NCBI GenBank assembly: GCA_035528905.1
Contig: DATKXU010000044.1
Coordinates: 1-38,488, forward strand
Direction: 5' to 3'
Source: DATKXU01 sp035528905
GTDB taxonomy: Bacteria; Armatimonadota; UBA5829; DTJY01
Length of the DNA: 38,488 nt
Below the pieces are notes generated by a model that ran no database searches, was not told where the DNA came from, and saw nothing but the letters and a program-made list of their open reading frames with translations. Shown here piece after piece: positions 1 through 8,750 of the stretch. The position numbers were made by a program, and so were the translations under genes. Numbering within the stretch: the first letter of the stretch is position 1; each line of letters opens with the position of its first letter.

Positions 1-165
1 CGAAAGTATGCCATTTGTCGTACACTAGGCATGCGGGATGAGGACACCTCCTTGGATGCTTTGTTTGATGATATAACTGATACCAAAGAGCGTCCCTCTC
101 CCGCAACCCCAATGTGTAACACATGTATGGTAAGCGAAGACTTTCCCAGCCGGATTCGTCTTTGA
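1..165 (+). CDS. C-terminal tail of an unidentified ORF (partial)
   Basis: Frame 1 is open from the window edge to a TGA at 163-165, giving 54 residues. The tail contains a CNTC pair but no domain I recognise. The -35 box of the next promoter overlaps its stop codon, an arrangement that often marks a real gene boundary. The segment is too short to prove coding, and it could be a chance open frame. No function is proposed. Confidence 0.3.
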   Translation, partial: RKYAICRTLGMRDEDTSLDALFDDITDTKERPSPATPMCNTCMVSEDFPSRIRL

Positions 166-190
166 CACCTGAGGAGGGGTATGCTACAAT
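162..190 (+). promoter_or_regulatory. sigma70-type promoter of the FemAB-M14-alr cluster
   Basis: TTGACA (162-167), a 17-bp spacer and TACAAT (185-190) form a near-consensus promoter with a TGC extended -10. The expected start of transcription is near 197, about 30 nt before the ATG at 227. This makes the TTG at 200 an unlikely start codon. Confidence 0.75.
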
Positions 191-226
191 GCCAACCGAT
201 TGCCGCTGGGAGCGAGAGGTATCCTC

Positions 227-1315
227 ATGCAGGTCAGGGAGGTTCGCGAGAGCGAATTGTGGAATGGATTCATTGCGAAGTCCCCGACCGGCGATCTGCT
301 TCAGTCGTTCGAGTGGGGCGAGCTCAAGCGGAGAAGCGGGGGATGGCAGCCGATCCGCCTGGCTGTCGAGGATGCCGGAGACATCGTAGGGGCGGCTTCC
401 ATTCTGAAGCGCAAGCTCCCTCATTTGAACGAGTGCATTTTCTACGCTCCGCGCGGGCCGGTGTGCGATTTCTCCGATCAGCGGGCGCTTCCGCTGCTGA
501 TAGATGCGGTAAGGGACCGCGCCCGGCACGACGGCGCTATCCTCTTCAAGATTGATCCTCCGGTAACGACCGAGGACTCCGGGGTTGTTCGTCTCCTGCG
601 AGAGACTGGCTTTGTCAGCATTTCAGATCCCCATGGGTTCGGCGGTGTGCAGCCCCGCTGCGTCATGCAGCTCGACCTCACGCCATCGCCGGACGAGCTT
701 CTGGCGAACTGCAAGCCGAAGTGGCGGTACAACATTCGCCTGGCGGAGAGGAAAGGCGTCCGCGTGAGGTCGTCTTGCACAAAGGATGATCTACGAGTCT
801 TCTACGACCTGCTCAGGGAGACGGCCCGGCGCGACCGGTTTCTGATCCGGGGCTACGATTACTACGAGAGCATATGGAATATACTGGTGGAGGCCGGCTA
901 TGCGAAGCTCTTTCTTGCCGAGTACGAGGGCAAGGCGATCGCCGGGGCTCTGTCGTTTGTCTTCGGGAATAAGTGCTGGTACACATACGGCGCATCCAGC
1001 AATCGCCACCGGAACGTAATGCCGAACCACCTGCTGCAGTGGCGCATGATCGAATGGGCGAAGGAATCCGGCTGTGTTCTCTACGATTTCCGGGGAGTGT
1101 CGCCGAAGAAGGATTGGGATGCCGATGACCGCCTCTCCGGACTGAATAGGTTCAAGGAGGGGTTCGGAGCCAGGTTCGTCGAGTATATCGGCGAGTTTGA
1201 CCTTCCTTTCTCGCGTGTTTGGTACTGGGCATGGAGCGTCGGCAAGCCGTTAGTGGCCGGGATCATCAAGTCATTGGGCCGGCGCAGAACAGGCGTCACC
1301 GGCGACGGCCTATGA
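227..1315 (+). CDS. FemAB/FemX-like peptidoglycan bridge aminoacyltransferase
   Basis: This 362-residue protein matches the Fem family of double GNAT-fold enzymes, which add amino acids from aminoacyl-tRNA to the lipid II stem peptide. The N-terminal half has the family pattern FEWGELK and FYAPRGPV; the second half has YTYGASS near the place where Fem proteins read the acceptor, followed by YDFRG. The length suits the FemABX group. ATG 227 is chosen over TTG 200 because GAGAGG lies 8 nt upstream and the promoter ends at 190. The stop overlaps the possible ATG of the next gene (ATGA at 1312-1315). Together with the M14 peptidase and alanine racemase it forms a cell-wall cluster. The exact amino acid transferred cannot be told; some relatives act in exopolysaccharide pathways. 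Confidence 0.8.
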   Translation: MQVREVRESELWNGFIAKSPTGDLLQSFEWGELKRRSGGWQPIRLAVEDAGDIVGAASILKRKLPHLNECIFYAPRGPVCDFSDQRALPLLIDAVRDRARHDGAILFKIDPPVTTEDSGVVRLLRETGFVSISDPHGFGGVQPRCVMQLDLTPSPDELLANCKPKWRYNIRLAERKGVRVRSSCTKDDLRVFYDLLRETARRDRFLIRGYDYYESIWNILVEAGYAKLFLAEYEGKAIAGALSFVFGNKCWYTYGASSNRHRNVMPNHLLQWRMIEWAKESGCVLYDFRGVSPKKDWDADDRLSGLNRFKEGFGARFVEYIGEFDLPFSRVWYWAWSVGKPLVAGIIKSLGRRRTGVTGDGL

Positions 1316-1341
1316 GGCCAGGGGACAACAGGAGTAGCATA

Positions 1342-2334
1342 TTGAGGAAGCAGCGAGTAGTGTGCGCGGTAGCGATCCTGGCTGTGACGCTGGGTATGTC
1401 AGCGGCAAGCGCCGACAAAGCCAGGCTGACGTCGCACGCAGAGATGATGAGCAGACTGGCGACGTTGGAGACGGTCAGTTTCCTTTCCGGCTCTCATCGC
1501 ATCAAAGTGGTGTGCATCGGCAGGTCGGTGAAGGGGAAGGACATCCCGATGGTGGCGGTATCCGATCCAAACGTGCCGATCGAGTTGACCAAACGGCTCT
1601 TCATCATCTGCCGCCAGCACGGCGATGAGCCGGCGTCCACCGAGGCAATGCTGAACCTGATTGAGGATTTGGCCTTCGCCGCTGATGAGCGGACTGCGGA
1701 CCTCATGTCGAAGGTTTCGTTCTTTGTTGTGCCGATGGTAAATCCGGACGGCGCAGGGCGGTACCAGCGGCGAAACGCCAACAAGGCCGATCTGAACCGG
1801 GATTGGCTTACGCTCGGCCAGCCGGAGACGAGATGCGTCCGCGCAGCGATAGATGCAATCGCCCCGGATGTGCTCATTGACCAGCACGAGCTCGGCCCCG
1901 GCGCCAACCGGACCGACTTCGTAGAGACGGCGGGGACGGCCAGCGGGGCATCGGCCGATGTGGTCTCCGAATGCCTGGAGCTGCAGCGCCTTGTGATTGG
2001 CATGCTGCGCACGCACGATATGGGGGTCGTGTCATACCAGACTGGCGAGAACCACCTTCCTCGTCTAGCGCACAGGTATTTCCCGATCCACGGGAACACG
2101 ACGACGCTCCTCTTTGAGACGCGGCAGTCCGGGATGCGGGAGTATCAACTTCAATACCGCATGAGGCTTCACATAGTCGGCACCATGACGGTCGCGAAGT
2201 ACCTGGCCGGGCAAGGCGACGAGCTGAGACAGCGGATAGCGCAGCACGATTCGTGGCGAAAGCGGGTGCTGCTTGCCTCGCGCAAGAAGGCGCCCAGACA
2301 GGCAAAAGGGTCTGCCGCAAGGCGGAAGAGATAG
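1342..2334 (+). CDS. Secreted M14-family zinc carboxypeptidase
   Basis: The protein (330 aa) begins with basic residues, a hydrophobic stretch and ASA, a good Sec signal peptide. The M14 zinc ligands are visible: H93 and E96 in HGDEP, and H182 in DQHE. The NPDG and LNRDW motifs bind substrate, and a late FETR supplies the candidate catalytic Glu. M14 enzymes cleave C-terminal residues from peptides, and several trim peptidoglycan stems. TTG 1342 is preferred because AGGAG sits 7 nt upstream and the signal peptide then begins directly. The alternative ATG 1312 overlaps the femAB stop and lacks a Shine-Dalgarno site. The cell-wall role is inferred from its neighbours, FemAB and alanine racemase. 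Confidence 0.8.
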   Translation: MRKQRVVCAVAILAVTLGMSAASADKARLTSHAEMMSRLATLETVSFLSGSHRIKVVCIGRSVKGKDIPMVAVSDPNVPIELTKRLFIICRQHGDEPASTEAMLNLIEDLAFAADERTADLMSKVSFFVVPMVNPDGAGRYQRRNANKADLNRDWLTLGQPETRCVRAAIDAIAPDVLIDQHELGPGANRTDFVETAGTASGASADVVSECLELQRLVIGMLRTHDMGVVSYQTGENHLPRLAHRYFPIHGNTTTLLFETRQSGMREYQLQYRMRLHIVGTMTVAKYLAGQGDELRQRIAQHDSWRKRVLLASRKKAPRQAKGSAARRKR

Positions 2335-2345
2335 TTCTACAACAT

Positions 2346-3485
2346 ATGGGTTCTGCGCAAACCGAGGGACATACAGTCTGGGTTGAAGTCAACCTGAGCG
2401 CTTTGAGGCACAATCTGGCCGGAGTACGCGGAGTCGTAGGGCGGTCGGTCAAGATCATGGCGGTCGTGAAGGCGAACGCCTATGGGCACGGGGTGGTGGA
2501 ATCGGCCAAGGCGTTTGTGGAAGCCGGAGCGGATTGCCTCGGCGTAACTATGCTGGAAGAGGGCCTGGAGCTCAGGAAGGGAGGCGTCAATGCGCCCGTA
2601 CTGATCTTCAGTCCGCTCCTGCCCGATCAGGTCGAGGCTGCTCTGTCGGAGGGCCTGGAGCAGACTGTCTGCGATCTTGGAATGGTGCAGCGTGTCTCGG
2701 AGCTGGCGGCGGAGACCGGAAAGACGGCTCGCGTCCATGTGAAGGTGGATACCGGCATGGGGCGCCTGGGGGTCGCCGTGGATGACTGCCCGGAATTCCT
2801 CTACCGCCTGCTGAGCCTGCCGGGCATCCAGATGGTCGGCATATACACCCATTTCGCCAACGCGGGCGCGTGGAACCTCAGCCATGCGCGGGAGCAGAAC
2901 GCCAGGTTTTCGAACCTGCTCGCGGAGCTAGCCGCGAAGGACATACCCGTTGGCCTGCGCCACGCTGCCAACAGTGCGGCGATCCTGAACTTGCAGGACT
3001 CGCATTACGACATGGTCCGTCCCGGAACGATCCTTTACGGCCAGCTCTCCGCGCAGCGCTCGGAGAAGCGGCTCGATCTTCGGGAAACCTGGTGTCTCAA
3101 GACGAGGATTGTTGCCATTCGAAGGTTGTCGCGGGGCACAGAAGTGGGCTATGGAAGCGAGTTTACGGCTTCGCGGCCAACTCTGGCGGCTGTCCTCCCG
3201 ATCGGCTACGCTGACGGCTTCACTCTTATTCCGGAGAGCGCAGCACGCCGCGCGGCGCGGCCTCTCAGGCTGGCGGCGAATCGGCTGCTCGGCATCCGAG
3301 AGAAAAACTACGTCACCGTGCGGGGCAAGAAGGCGCCGGTCATCGGGCGGATTTCCATGCAGATGTGCTCGATAGACGTGACGGATATCCCTGACGTTCA
3401 GATCGGCGATGAGGTCGTCGTCCCCGCCCGCAGAGCCACTGCCTCGAGCAGAATACCCAGGCTGTACGTGATGCGTAACGAGTAA
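2346..3485 (+). CDS. alr: Alanine racemase
   Basis: PLP-dependent enzyme that converts L-alanine to D-alanine for peptidoglycan. The PLP lysine K42 lies in VKANAYGHG, the partner catalytic tyrosine Y269 in VGYGSEF, and RPGTILYG is also present. Its 379 residues match the usual length of about 370-390. ATG 2346 is 11 nt after the M14 stop, so the genes are probably co-transcribed; the Shine-Dalgarno site is weak (AGAG). The gene converges on the S55-propeller gene with about 60 nt between them and no clear intrinsic terminator. Confidence 0.95.
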   Translation: MGSAQTEGHTVWVEVNLSALRHNLAGVRGVVGRSVKIMAVVKANAYGHGVVESAKAFVEAGADCLGVTMLEEGLELRKGGVNAPVLIFSPLLPDQVEAALSEGLEQTVCDLGMVQRVSELAAETGKTARVHVKVDTGMGRLGVAVDDCPEFLYRLLSLPGIQMVGIYTHFANAGAWNLSHAREQNARFSNLLAELAAKDIPVGLRHAANSAAILNLQDSHYDMVRPGTILYGQLSAQRSEKRLDLRETWCLKTRIVAIRRLSRGTEVGYGSEFTASRPTLAAVLPIGYADGFTLIPESAARRAARPLRLAANRLLGIREKNYVTVRGKKAPVIGRISMQMCSIDVTDIPDVQIGDEVVVPARRATASSRIPRLYVMRNE

Positions 3486-3546
3486 GGTGTCTGGGTTCCA
3501 AGTTTCACACTTCAAGTTTCCGCCGTGGCGCAGCGGCTATCCCCGC

Positions 3547-6500
3547 TTACTCCACTTTCACCTTCACCTTGGTCGTTGCGGCGTTGCCCGCCTGGTCTAT
3601 TGCCTTCACATCGAGCTTGTGATTGCCCTTTGGGAGGGGCCGCGTTGTGATCACGAAGGTTTCAAACGGCGTATCGAAGATGCCGTCGGATGGCGCAGCC
3701 GCCGCCCAGTCCTCTGAGGCAACCTTGTACTGCACGCCCGCAATGCCGACCATATCGTGATACGCAACGCCCTCGACCCTCACGCTCTTGTCGGCCTGGA
3801 CGGTGAGCGTCTTCTTGAAAGCGACGACCTTCGGGGGTTTGTTGCATACCGTTATCGGGTCGCAGATTACTTCACCCTGCAGTGGATCGCTTGGATTGCA
3901 CAGCCTGTCCGAGCCGACCACCTTTATCAGGTATGTGCCGTCCTTGAACTTGGCGGTGTCCCAGGAGAAGGTGGTCTGCTTCGTGCTGATCCCGGCAGGC
4001 TTTGCTTCCGGCTCTTCCGTCGGCTTCTTTGCTTCCTCGTCGACAGGCGGACCGTCGGATGGGGCCTCTTCCACCACAGCAGTGGCCTCGGCCACCATCT
4101 TGTCCTTGAACTCCTGAGGGATTTCCGGGTGTTTCTCAAGCTCGGCGGTCATCTCCGCGAGTATCTGCTCAGGGTTCGGAGGTTCTGGCTTGAGTGCCTC
4201 ATCCTCGGTTGGGCCTTCCTCTTCCTCCGCTGGCTCTTCGTTTTCTTTCTTCTCCGGCGCGGCAGCCTTGATCTTGTCGCTTAACGGCTGCCAGGTCTTG
4301 CCTCCGTCGGTGGAGTAGAAGAGCTCGTAGGCCAGCGTGTCCTTATCGGGATCCGAGCCTGTCCACTTGATGGTTTTCTTCCTGGCCCACTTCTCCCCGC
4401 CTTTCGGGCTGGTAACGCTCACCTTCGGAGCCTGGTTCTTGGGCAAGTAGACGACGCTTATGTCCTTGACCTTGGGACTCGAAGATGGGTCTGCCGCCTT
4501 CAGCGCGGCGAGATACTGAACGTATCTGCCTGGCGGACTGGCAATCTTCGCACCTGGCGCGGTGTACGCCGCCGACCATTCGCTCCACGTAGAACCGGGT
4601 TCGGTCGCATTCCCGGTTCGGGTTTGCAGCGTGAGCGACGTCCCGTTCGGAAGATCCACTGTCCAATCAATGACTCCCCAGCTCGATGTCTGCCCGCAAT
4701 CGTGGACAGGGGATTCGTATGTTCCCACGGTTGTCTTCCCGACATTGGCGCTGTAAACCGACCCGATGTTTCCGGTGCCCGCGTACAGCTTGCCGTCTCC
4801 AAGAGCCAGGCAGAGAAACTGGACATCGTCCTTATTCTCAAGCGTGCATACGGTCTCGTCCGCCATGATCTCGAACACGTTGGCGGCGTTTACGGCGTAG
4901 ACGTTGCCTGAGCCGTCGGCGGAGATTCCGGTGATGCCCTGACCAGCCTTTTCGTATACTGCTTTCGGCGTTGCGCCTGGAGCCAGCTTGTAGATGATTC
5001 CCTTGGGGGACGTTCCAGCAAAGAGTATCCCCTTCGGATCGACAGCCAAGGCGGTGACAGAATCCTCCTTCGCATCGTAAAGTGCGCTCACCGCCCCGGC
5101 CGGGGAAATCTTGTAGATTAAGCCGTTGAGCCCGGTGCCCACGTAGACGTTGTCATCGTTGTCAACTGCAAGCGACAGGGCATGCTGCTCGGACGAATCC
5201 AGCACGGCATTCGCCTTGCCGTCGGGTGAGATCTTGTAGACCCTGCACTTGTCACCCGTCGCTGCGTAGATGTTGCCCTTGCTGTCGAGCGCGAGGGCGA
5301 CTATGTACTTCTCCTCGGCATCGAACAGAGTGCTTGCCTTGCCGTCCGGGCCGATCTTGTAGACCATGCCGTTCGGCGATGTGCCTGCATACACATTCCC
5401 GGCGGAGTCCGTCGCCAGGCTGTGGATTTCGAGTTCCGGCGAATCGTAGACAACGGATGCGCTGTTGTCCGCCGCGATCTTGTAGATAATGCCGTGGTTC
5501 CCCGTGCCCGCGTAGACATTGCCCTTGCCATCCGGCAGAACGCACCAGATGTACGTCTCGCTTGACTCATACATGGGCTTCAGAGAACCCGCGAGTGTCA
5601 ATAGGTCACCGGTCGTGGCGGCGACATCGGTCAGCGTGCCTTGAAGGAACTCGGCCCTGGCGGTTTGCTTCCAGACGGATGGGGCTCTTCCCACCGGCTT
5701 CTCGTCCGCCGCTGCCGGTTTCGCGCCTTCCTTATCCGCTGGCTTCTCCTCAGCTTTGCCGGATTCGCCCTCCTTTGCCGGTTTGGCCTCTCCGTTGGCC
5801 TTTTCAGGTTTGTCACCGGCGGCCGGCTTGTCCGGGAGCTCCACGAGTTCCGGGCCGAGCTGGGCTGTCAGCATGCTGAAATCCTCTTCGGATTCCTCGC
5901 TTTCTCCATCGGGGACGCCGGGAACCTCCGGTTCCGCCTCAGACTCCTCGTCCATCGAGGGTTCCGGAGCTTTCCTCGCCGCTGATTTCTTCTCGCCCTT
6001 CTCGGTTTTCTCTACTGTGATGGATAGCCTCTGCCGGCCGAACATGACCCAATCGGTCGGCATTATCTCCTTTATCTCGTCGCGGTCGGTGGCGAGCGTG
6101 GTCGCCTTTGAAGACCTCATGGCGCCGGCTATCGAGGGCGGCAGGCCCGGAAGCTTCTCGCCAGCGATGGTGGGCACAGGCTTCGGGAGCGTGACCCTTG
6201 CGACAAGCTCGTTGTTCTTCTCGCGCTCCAGGAATTTCTTTATCATTTGCTGGAGGTTGTCGAAAGCCGGCTGGGGCTGACCCGCCCCTGGTGGCCGCAG
6301 CATCAGCCATGGCAGCGGCATCGGCTCTTCTTCCGAATACATCGCCCCTGAAGTAAGAGGGGTTGCTCCGCCGGTTACTTGGAGCGACATCTGTCCGTTC
6401 GGCATGTTCTTCGGCAGCTTGATTTTGATAGTTCTCGTGATCCTGTCGCCCTTAAACGGTCTGATCACCGCTCCGACTTCGACGGTATCTCCCGGCTCGA

Positions 6501-7911
6501 ACTTGCTCTCCTTGAGGAAAATGCGCTCAAGCTTTGCCGTCTGGTGCTTGGGCACCATATCCACCCACATATCCACGCGCTTGACGCTCACCGGATAGAA
6601 GGGGTTGAACTGCAGCAGGGTCATGATCTGCTGGAGCTCGCTGACGGTGGCCATGTCTATCTGCATAGTGTCGAAAAACACATTCTCTCGCGTAATAGTC
6701 CCGACTTCATCGGCGGTCACGGCGACCTTCACTCTTGCGGTTGCATCGGTCGGGGCGCCGACCATCTCGGATACTCCCTCAGAGGCAACGAGGGAGAGGA
6801 AAAGGAACGTGACTATCGGGTGGCTCATCACCTGGACTCGGAAAACCCTCTCCCTCCCCGGTGACTGGCTCTTCAGGTGCACGGTAACGGGAATCATGGT
6901 GGGCTGCTTGCCGATCTCGCCCGCTACTGACCACGGCCTATCCTGGTAGAAGCGGCCGACCGGCTTCAGGGGACCCGATATCTTGCTCGATACGAAAAGG
7001 CTTGGGAATATGTCGTACACGTAGGCGGTGGTCAGCCCGGCGTCAACTGAGCCGAGGCCGAGCATCGGATGCCCGAAGGCAATGACCTTGTTCCCACGGC
7101 GGTAAGTTAATGTGCCGATGCCGGTCAGGTCCACGTCTCCAGTGACCAAAGACATCCCGATGGCTGAGCCGGGCTGCAGATCTACGTTGAGGTTCGCTTT
7201 GTCGGCCGCGGGGCCCGGGCCGGGAACGAGGCGCACATTGTAGGGCTCCAGACTCTCCTGCAGCCGAGACACTATCCTGGGTGACATTCCGCTCACCATG
7301 ATGGGCGTGGCGAGCGGCTCAAAGACCAGAGTGCTTGGGTCGTAGGAATCGCGCCTCGACGTGTCCGAACCTATGGCAACCTTGCCGAAGGACCGCCCGT
7401 TGAGCGTAATCGGCTTGTCGAGTCTTACCGTGCTGAACGGATAGAAGGTTGTTGGCTTCGAGGGTAGGGTCGGGTCCCAGGCTTCCAGCATGTTTTCGAT
7501 GGGCGTCACCAAGCCTATCGGCTCTTTGCCGAATGGCTCCCCATATGAAAATGCGCCGATGATCTTGCCATTGATGTAGATGGGGCTGCCGCTCATGCCC
7601 GAGATCAGGTTGGCCCCTCTCTTCGTTATCGGCCCGCCGGAAAGCTTGACTATGATGAGGTCCGCGCCGAAAATGGCTTTTCTTAGTATACCGAGCACCT
7701 CTGTCTGGAAGGTCTCCACCTTCGTGCCCTGGAATACCGTCTTGCCATAACCTCTCATGCCCGGTTTGATGTCCTTTACGAGCATGATGTTCTTCAGGTC
7801 TTGCGGGTCAATCTTGTGACTAGGAGGTGCGCTCGCGTTTGCCGCAGCGGCCTCCTGGCCGATGAGCATGGCGGCGAGAATTGGGACGATCCACAACAGC
7901 CGGTACGACAT
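3547..7911 (-). CDS. Secreted S55 (SpoIVB-type) peptidase domain fused to a seven-bladed propeller
   Basis: A 1454-residue protein with a signal peptide (hydrophobic run, then AAAANA). Residues about 35-300 match the SpoIVB S55 serine-peptidase domain: GMRGYGKT near 51, the serine motif GMSGSP at 105-110, and a later IAFGHPM that carries the probable catalytic His. An adaptor region and acidic Lys/Glu/Pro-rich linkers follow. Next come seven repeats of about 41 residues with the core GNVYAGT...YKI, consistent with one seven-bladed NHL-like beta-propeller. An Ig/FN3-like module (STDGGKTW) and a final beta-sandwich end the protein. ATG 7911 is chosen because GGGG lies upstream and a promoter sits at 7978-8007. 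In sporulators S55 enzymes signal across membranes; here the target is unknown. Confidence 0.8.
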   Translation of the reverse strand: MSYRLLWIVPILAAMLIGQEAAAANASAPPSHKIDPQDLKNIMLVKDIKPGMRGYGKTVFQGTKVETFQTEVLGILRKAIFGADLIIVKLSGGPITKRGANLISGMSGSPIYINGKIIGAFSYGEPFGKEPIGLVTPIENMLEAWDPTLPSKPTTFYPFSTVRLDKPITLNGRSFGKVAIGSDTSRRDSYDPSTLVFEPLATPIMVSGMSPRIVSRLQESLEPYNVRLVPGPGPAADKANLNVDLQPGSAIGMSLVTGDVDLTGIGTLTYRRGNKVIAFGHPMLGLGSVDAGLTTAYVYDIFPSLFVSSKISGPLKPVGRFYQDRPWSVAGEIGKQPTMIPVTVHLKSQSPGRERVFRVQVMSHPIVTFLFLSLVASEGVSEMVGAPTDATARVKVAVTADEVGTITRENVFFDTMQIDMATVSELQQIMTLLQFNPFYPVSVKRVDMWVDMVPKHQTAKLERIFLKESKFEPGDTVEVGAVIRPFKGDRITRTIKIKLPKNMPNGQMSLQVTGGATPLTSGAMYSEEEPMPLPWLMLRPPGAGQPQPAFDNLQQMIKKFLEREKNNELVARVTLPKPVPTIAGEKLPGLPPSIAGAMRSSKATTLATDRDEIKEIMPTDWVMFGRQRLSITVEKTEKGEKKSAARKAPEPSMDEESEAEPEVPGVPDGESEESEEDFSMLTAQLGPELVELPDKPAAGDKPEKANGEAKPAKEGESGKAEEKPADKEGAKPAAADEKPVGRAPSVWKQTARAEFLQGTLTDVAATTGDLLTLAGSLKPMYESSETYIWCVLPDGKGNVYAGTGNHGIIYKIAADNSASVVYDSPELEIHSLATDSAGNVYAGTSPNGMVYKIGPDGKASTLFDAEEKYIVALALDSKGNIYAATGDKCRVYKISPDGKANAVLDSSEQHALSLAVDNDDNVYVGTGLNGLIYKISPAGAVSALYDAKEDSVTALAVDPKGILFAGTSPKGIIYKLAPGATPKAVYEKAGQGITGISADGSGNVYAVNAANVFEIMADETVCTLENKDDVQFLCLALGDGKLYAGTGNIGSVYSANVGKTTVGTYESPVHDCGQTSSWGVIDWTVDLPNGTSLTLQTRTGNATEPGSTWSEWSAAYTAPGAKIASPPGRYVQYLAALKAADPSSSPKVKDISVVYLPKNQAPKVSVTSPKGGEKWARKKTIKWTGSDPDKDTLAYELFYSTDGGKTWQPLSDKIKAAAPEKKENEEPAEEEEGPTEDEALKPEPPNPEQILAEMTAELEKHPEIPQEFKDKMVAEATAVVEEAPSDGPPVDEEAKKPTEEPEAKPAGISTKQTTFSWDTAKFKDGTYLIKVVGSDRLCNPSDPLQGEVICDPITVCNKPPKVVAFKKTLTVQADKSVRVEGVAYHDMVGIAGVQYKVASEDWAAAAPSDGIFDTPFETFVITTRPLPKGNHKLDVKAIDQAGNAATTKVKVKVE

Positions 7912-7977
7912 ATCAGTAGCCCCTTTCACATACAAAAAGGCGGCGCGCGATTAAAACGGCCCCGCCGTCGCCAGTAG

Positions 7978-8007
7978 TTTATAGCACTTTTGAAATATTG
8001 AAGTCAA
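7978..8007 (-). promoter_or_regulatory. sigma70-type promoter of the S55-propeller gene
   Basis: On the minus strand, TTGACT (8007-8002), an 18-bp AT-rich spacer and TATAAA (7983-7978). Transcription would start near 7971, giving a leader of about 60 nt before the ATG at 7911. Confidence 0.75.
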
Positions 8008-8166
8008 GCATCATTGTAAGTCGTGAGGGGGAAGGTGGCAAAGGGGAGTGGGCTATCCGGCCCGAAGTCCCGCATCTGTGATACAAGGCGCCTCAGTCCG
8101 AGGCCATGTGCGCACCCTTGGCTATTGTCCATGCCGGGGCATGGCGCGTTGCCCTCTGGGAATGTC

Positions 8167-8205
8167 CACAGCCCCGCTCGGTCTGATGGCCGTGTCGGGG
8201 CTGTG
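8167..8205. other. 10-bp inverted repeat downstream of the small Cys-rich gene
   Basis: CACAGCCCCG (8167-8176) and its exact complement CGGGGCTGTG (8196-8205) are separated by 19 nt. It lies 40 nt past the end of the minus-strand small gene and upstream of the S55 promoter. It may be a factor-assisted terminator or a binding site. There is no U-tract on either strand. Confidence 0.4.
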
Positions 8206-8246
8206 TTAGCCTGTGTCATATGCGGTTTGTCCTGCGTCGGATGCCG

Positions 8247-8447
8247 TCACGCAGTGCGCCGTAGTCTCTTCTGCCCTCTCTGTACGCTGCTGTGGCGGAT
8301 TTGGGCGACGAGCCGGGCCTGCGGTTGCCGGTGCTTGCCCTTCTTCAGATCGCAGGATTCGTCCCACCCGTAGCAATCACAAGCGTCTCCCAGCATATCG
8401 CACCACTGTGTGTCTCCAGCTCGCCACCAGAAATGGCACTCCGACAT
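8247..8447 (-). CDS. Small Cys/Trp-rich protein, unknown function
   Basis: A 66-residue ORF preceded by a perfect Shine-Dalgarno site (AAGGAGG at 8459-8453, 5 nt from the ATG). The first 33 residues are dense in Cys and aromatics: C4, C16, C24, C26 and C33, with WW, WC, CDC and YGW. That composition suggests a metal-binding or disulphide knuckle. The C-terminal half is basic (Lys/Arg/Gln) and may be disordered. It has no signal peptide. I do not recognise the family. The ribosome site is the main evidence that it is a gene; no clear promoter was found upstream. Confidence 0.5.
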   Translation of the reverse strand: MSECHFWWRAGDTQWCDMLGDACDCYGWDESCDLKKGKHRQPQARLVAQIRHSSVQRGQKRLRRTA

Positions 8448-8650
8448 GACGCCCTCCTTATCTTGCGGTTGCGGTGGGGTCTAAGGCCCGCCCGCGTCAA
8501 TTGGAATTATCGGAGGGAGGAAGCGGTCTTTTTAGCTGGCAATGCCTACTTTCTTCCGGGTGTGGGTTTTCCAGGGCCGGAGTGTGGAATAACTGTCTAG
8601 ACTGACCGCACCCGCGGATGCAAGTCGCCGCATGGCCCTTAACATAGTTG
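8448..8650. other. Intergenic spacer with no recognised gene
   Basis: About 200 nt between the small Cys-rich gene and the protease promoter. It contains a T-rich patch near 8528-8533 and no ORF with a ribosome site. I see no riboswitch or RNA gene here, though the promoter of the small gene must lie in this segment. Confidence 0.4.
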
Positions 8651-8679
8651 TTGCGAATCTGTGACAAGCATGATATAAT
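8651..8679 (+). promoter_or_regulatory. Strong sigma70 promoter of the subtilisin-like gene
   Basis: TTGCGA (8651-8656), a 17-bp spacer and a perfect TATAAT (8674-8679) preceded by TGA, an extended -10. The start of transcription should be near 8686. Confidence 0.8.
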
Positions 8680-8750
8680 CTAAACGCTGGGTTAAGGGCA
8701 CCATGTTCCCGGGGCTGGCGTCGAGGCCCTTTCTCAGGAGATGCACACCT

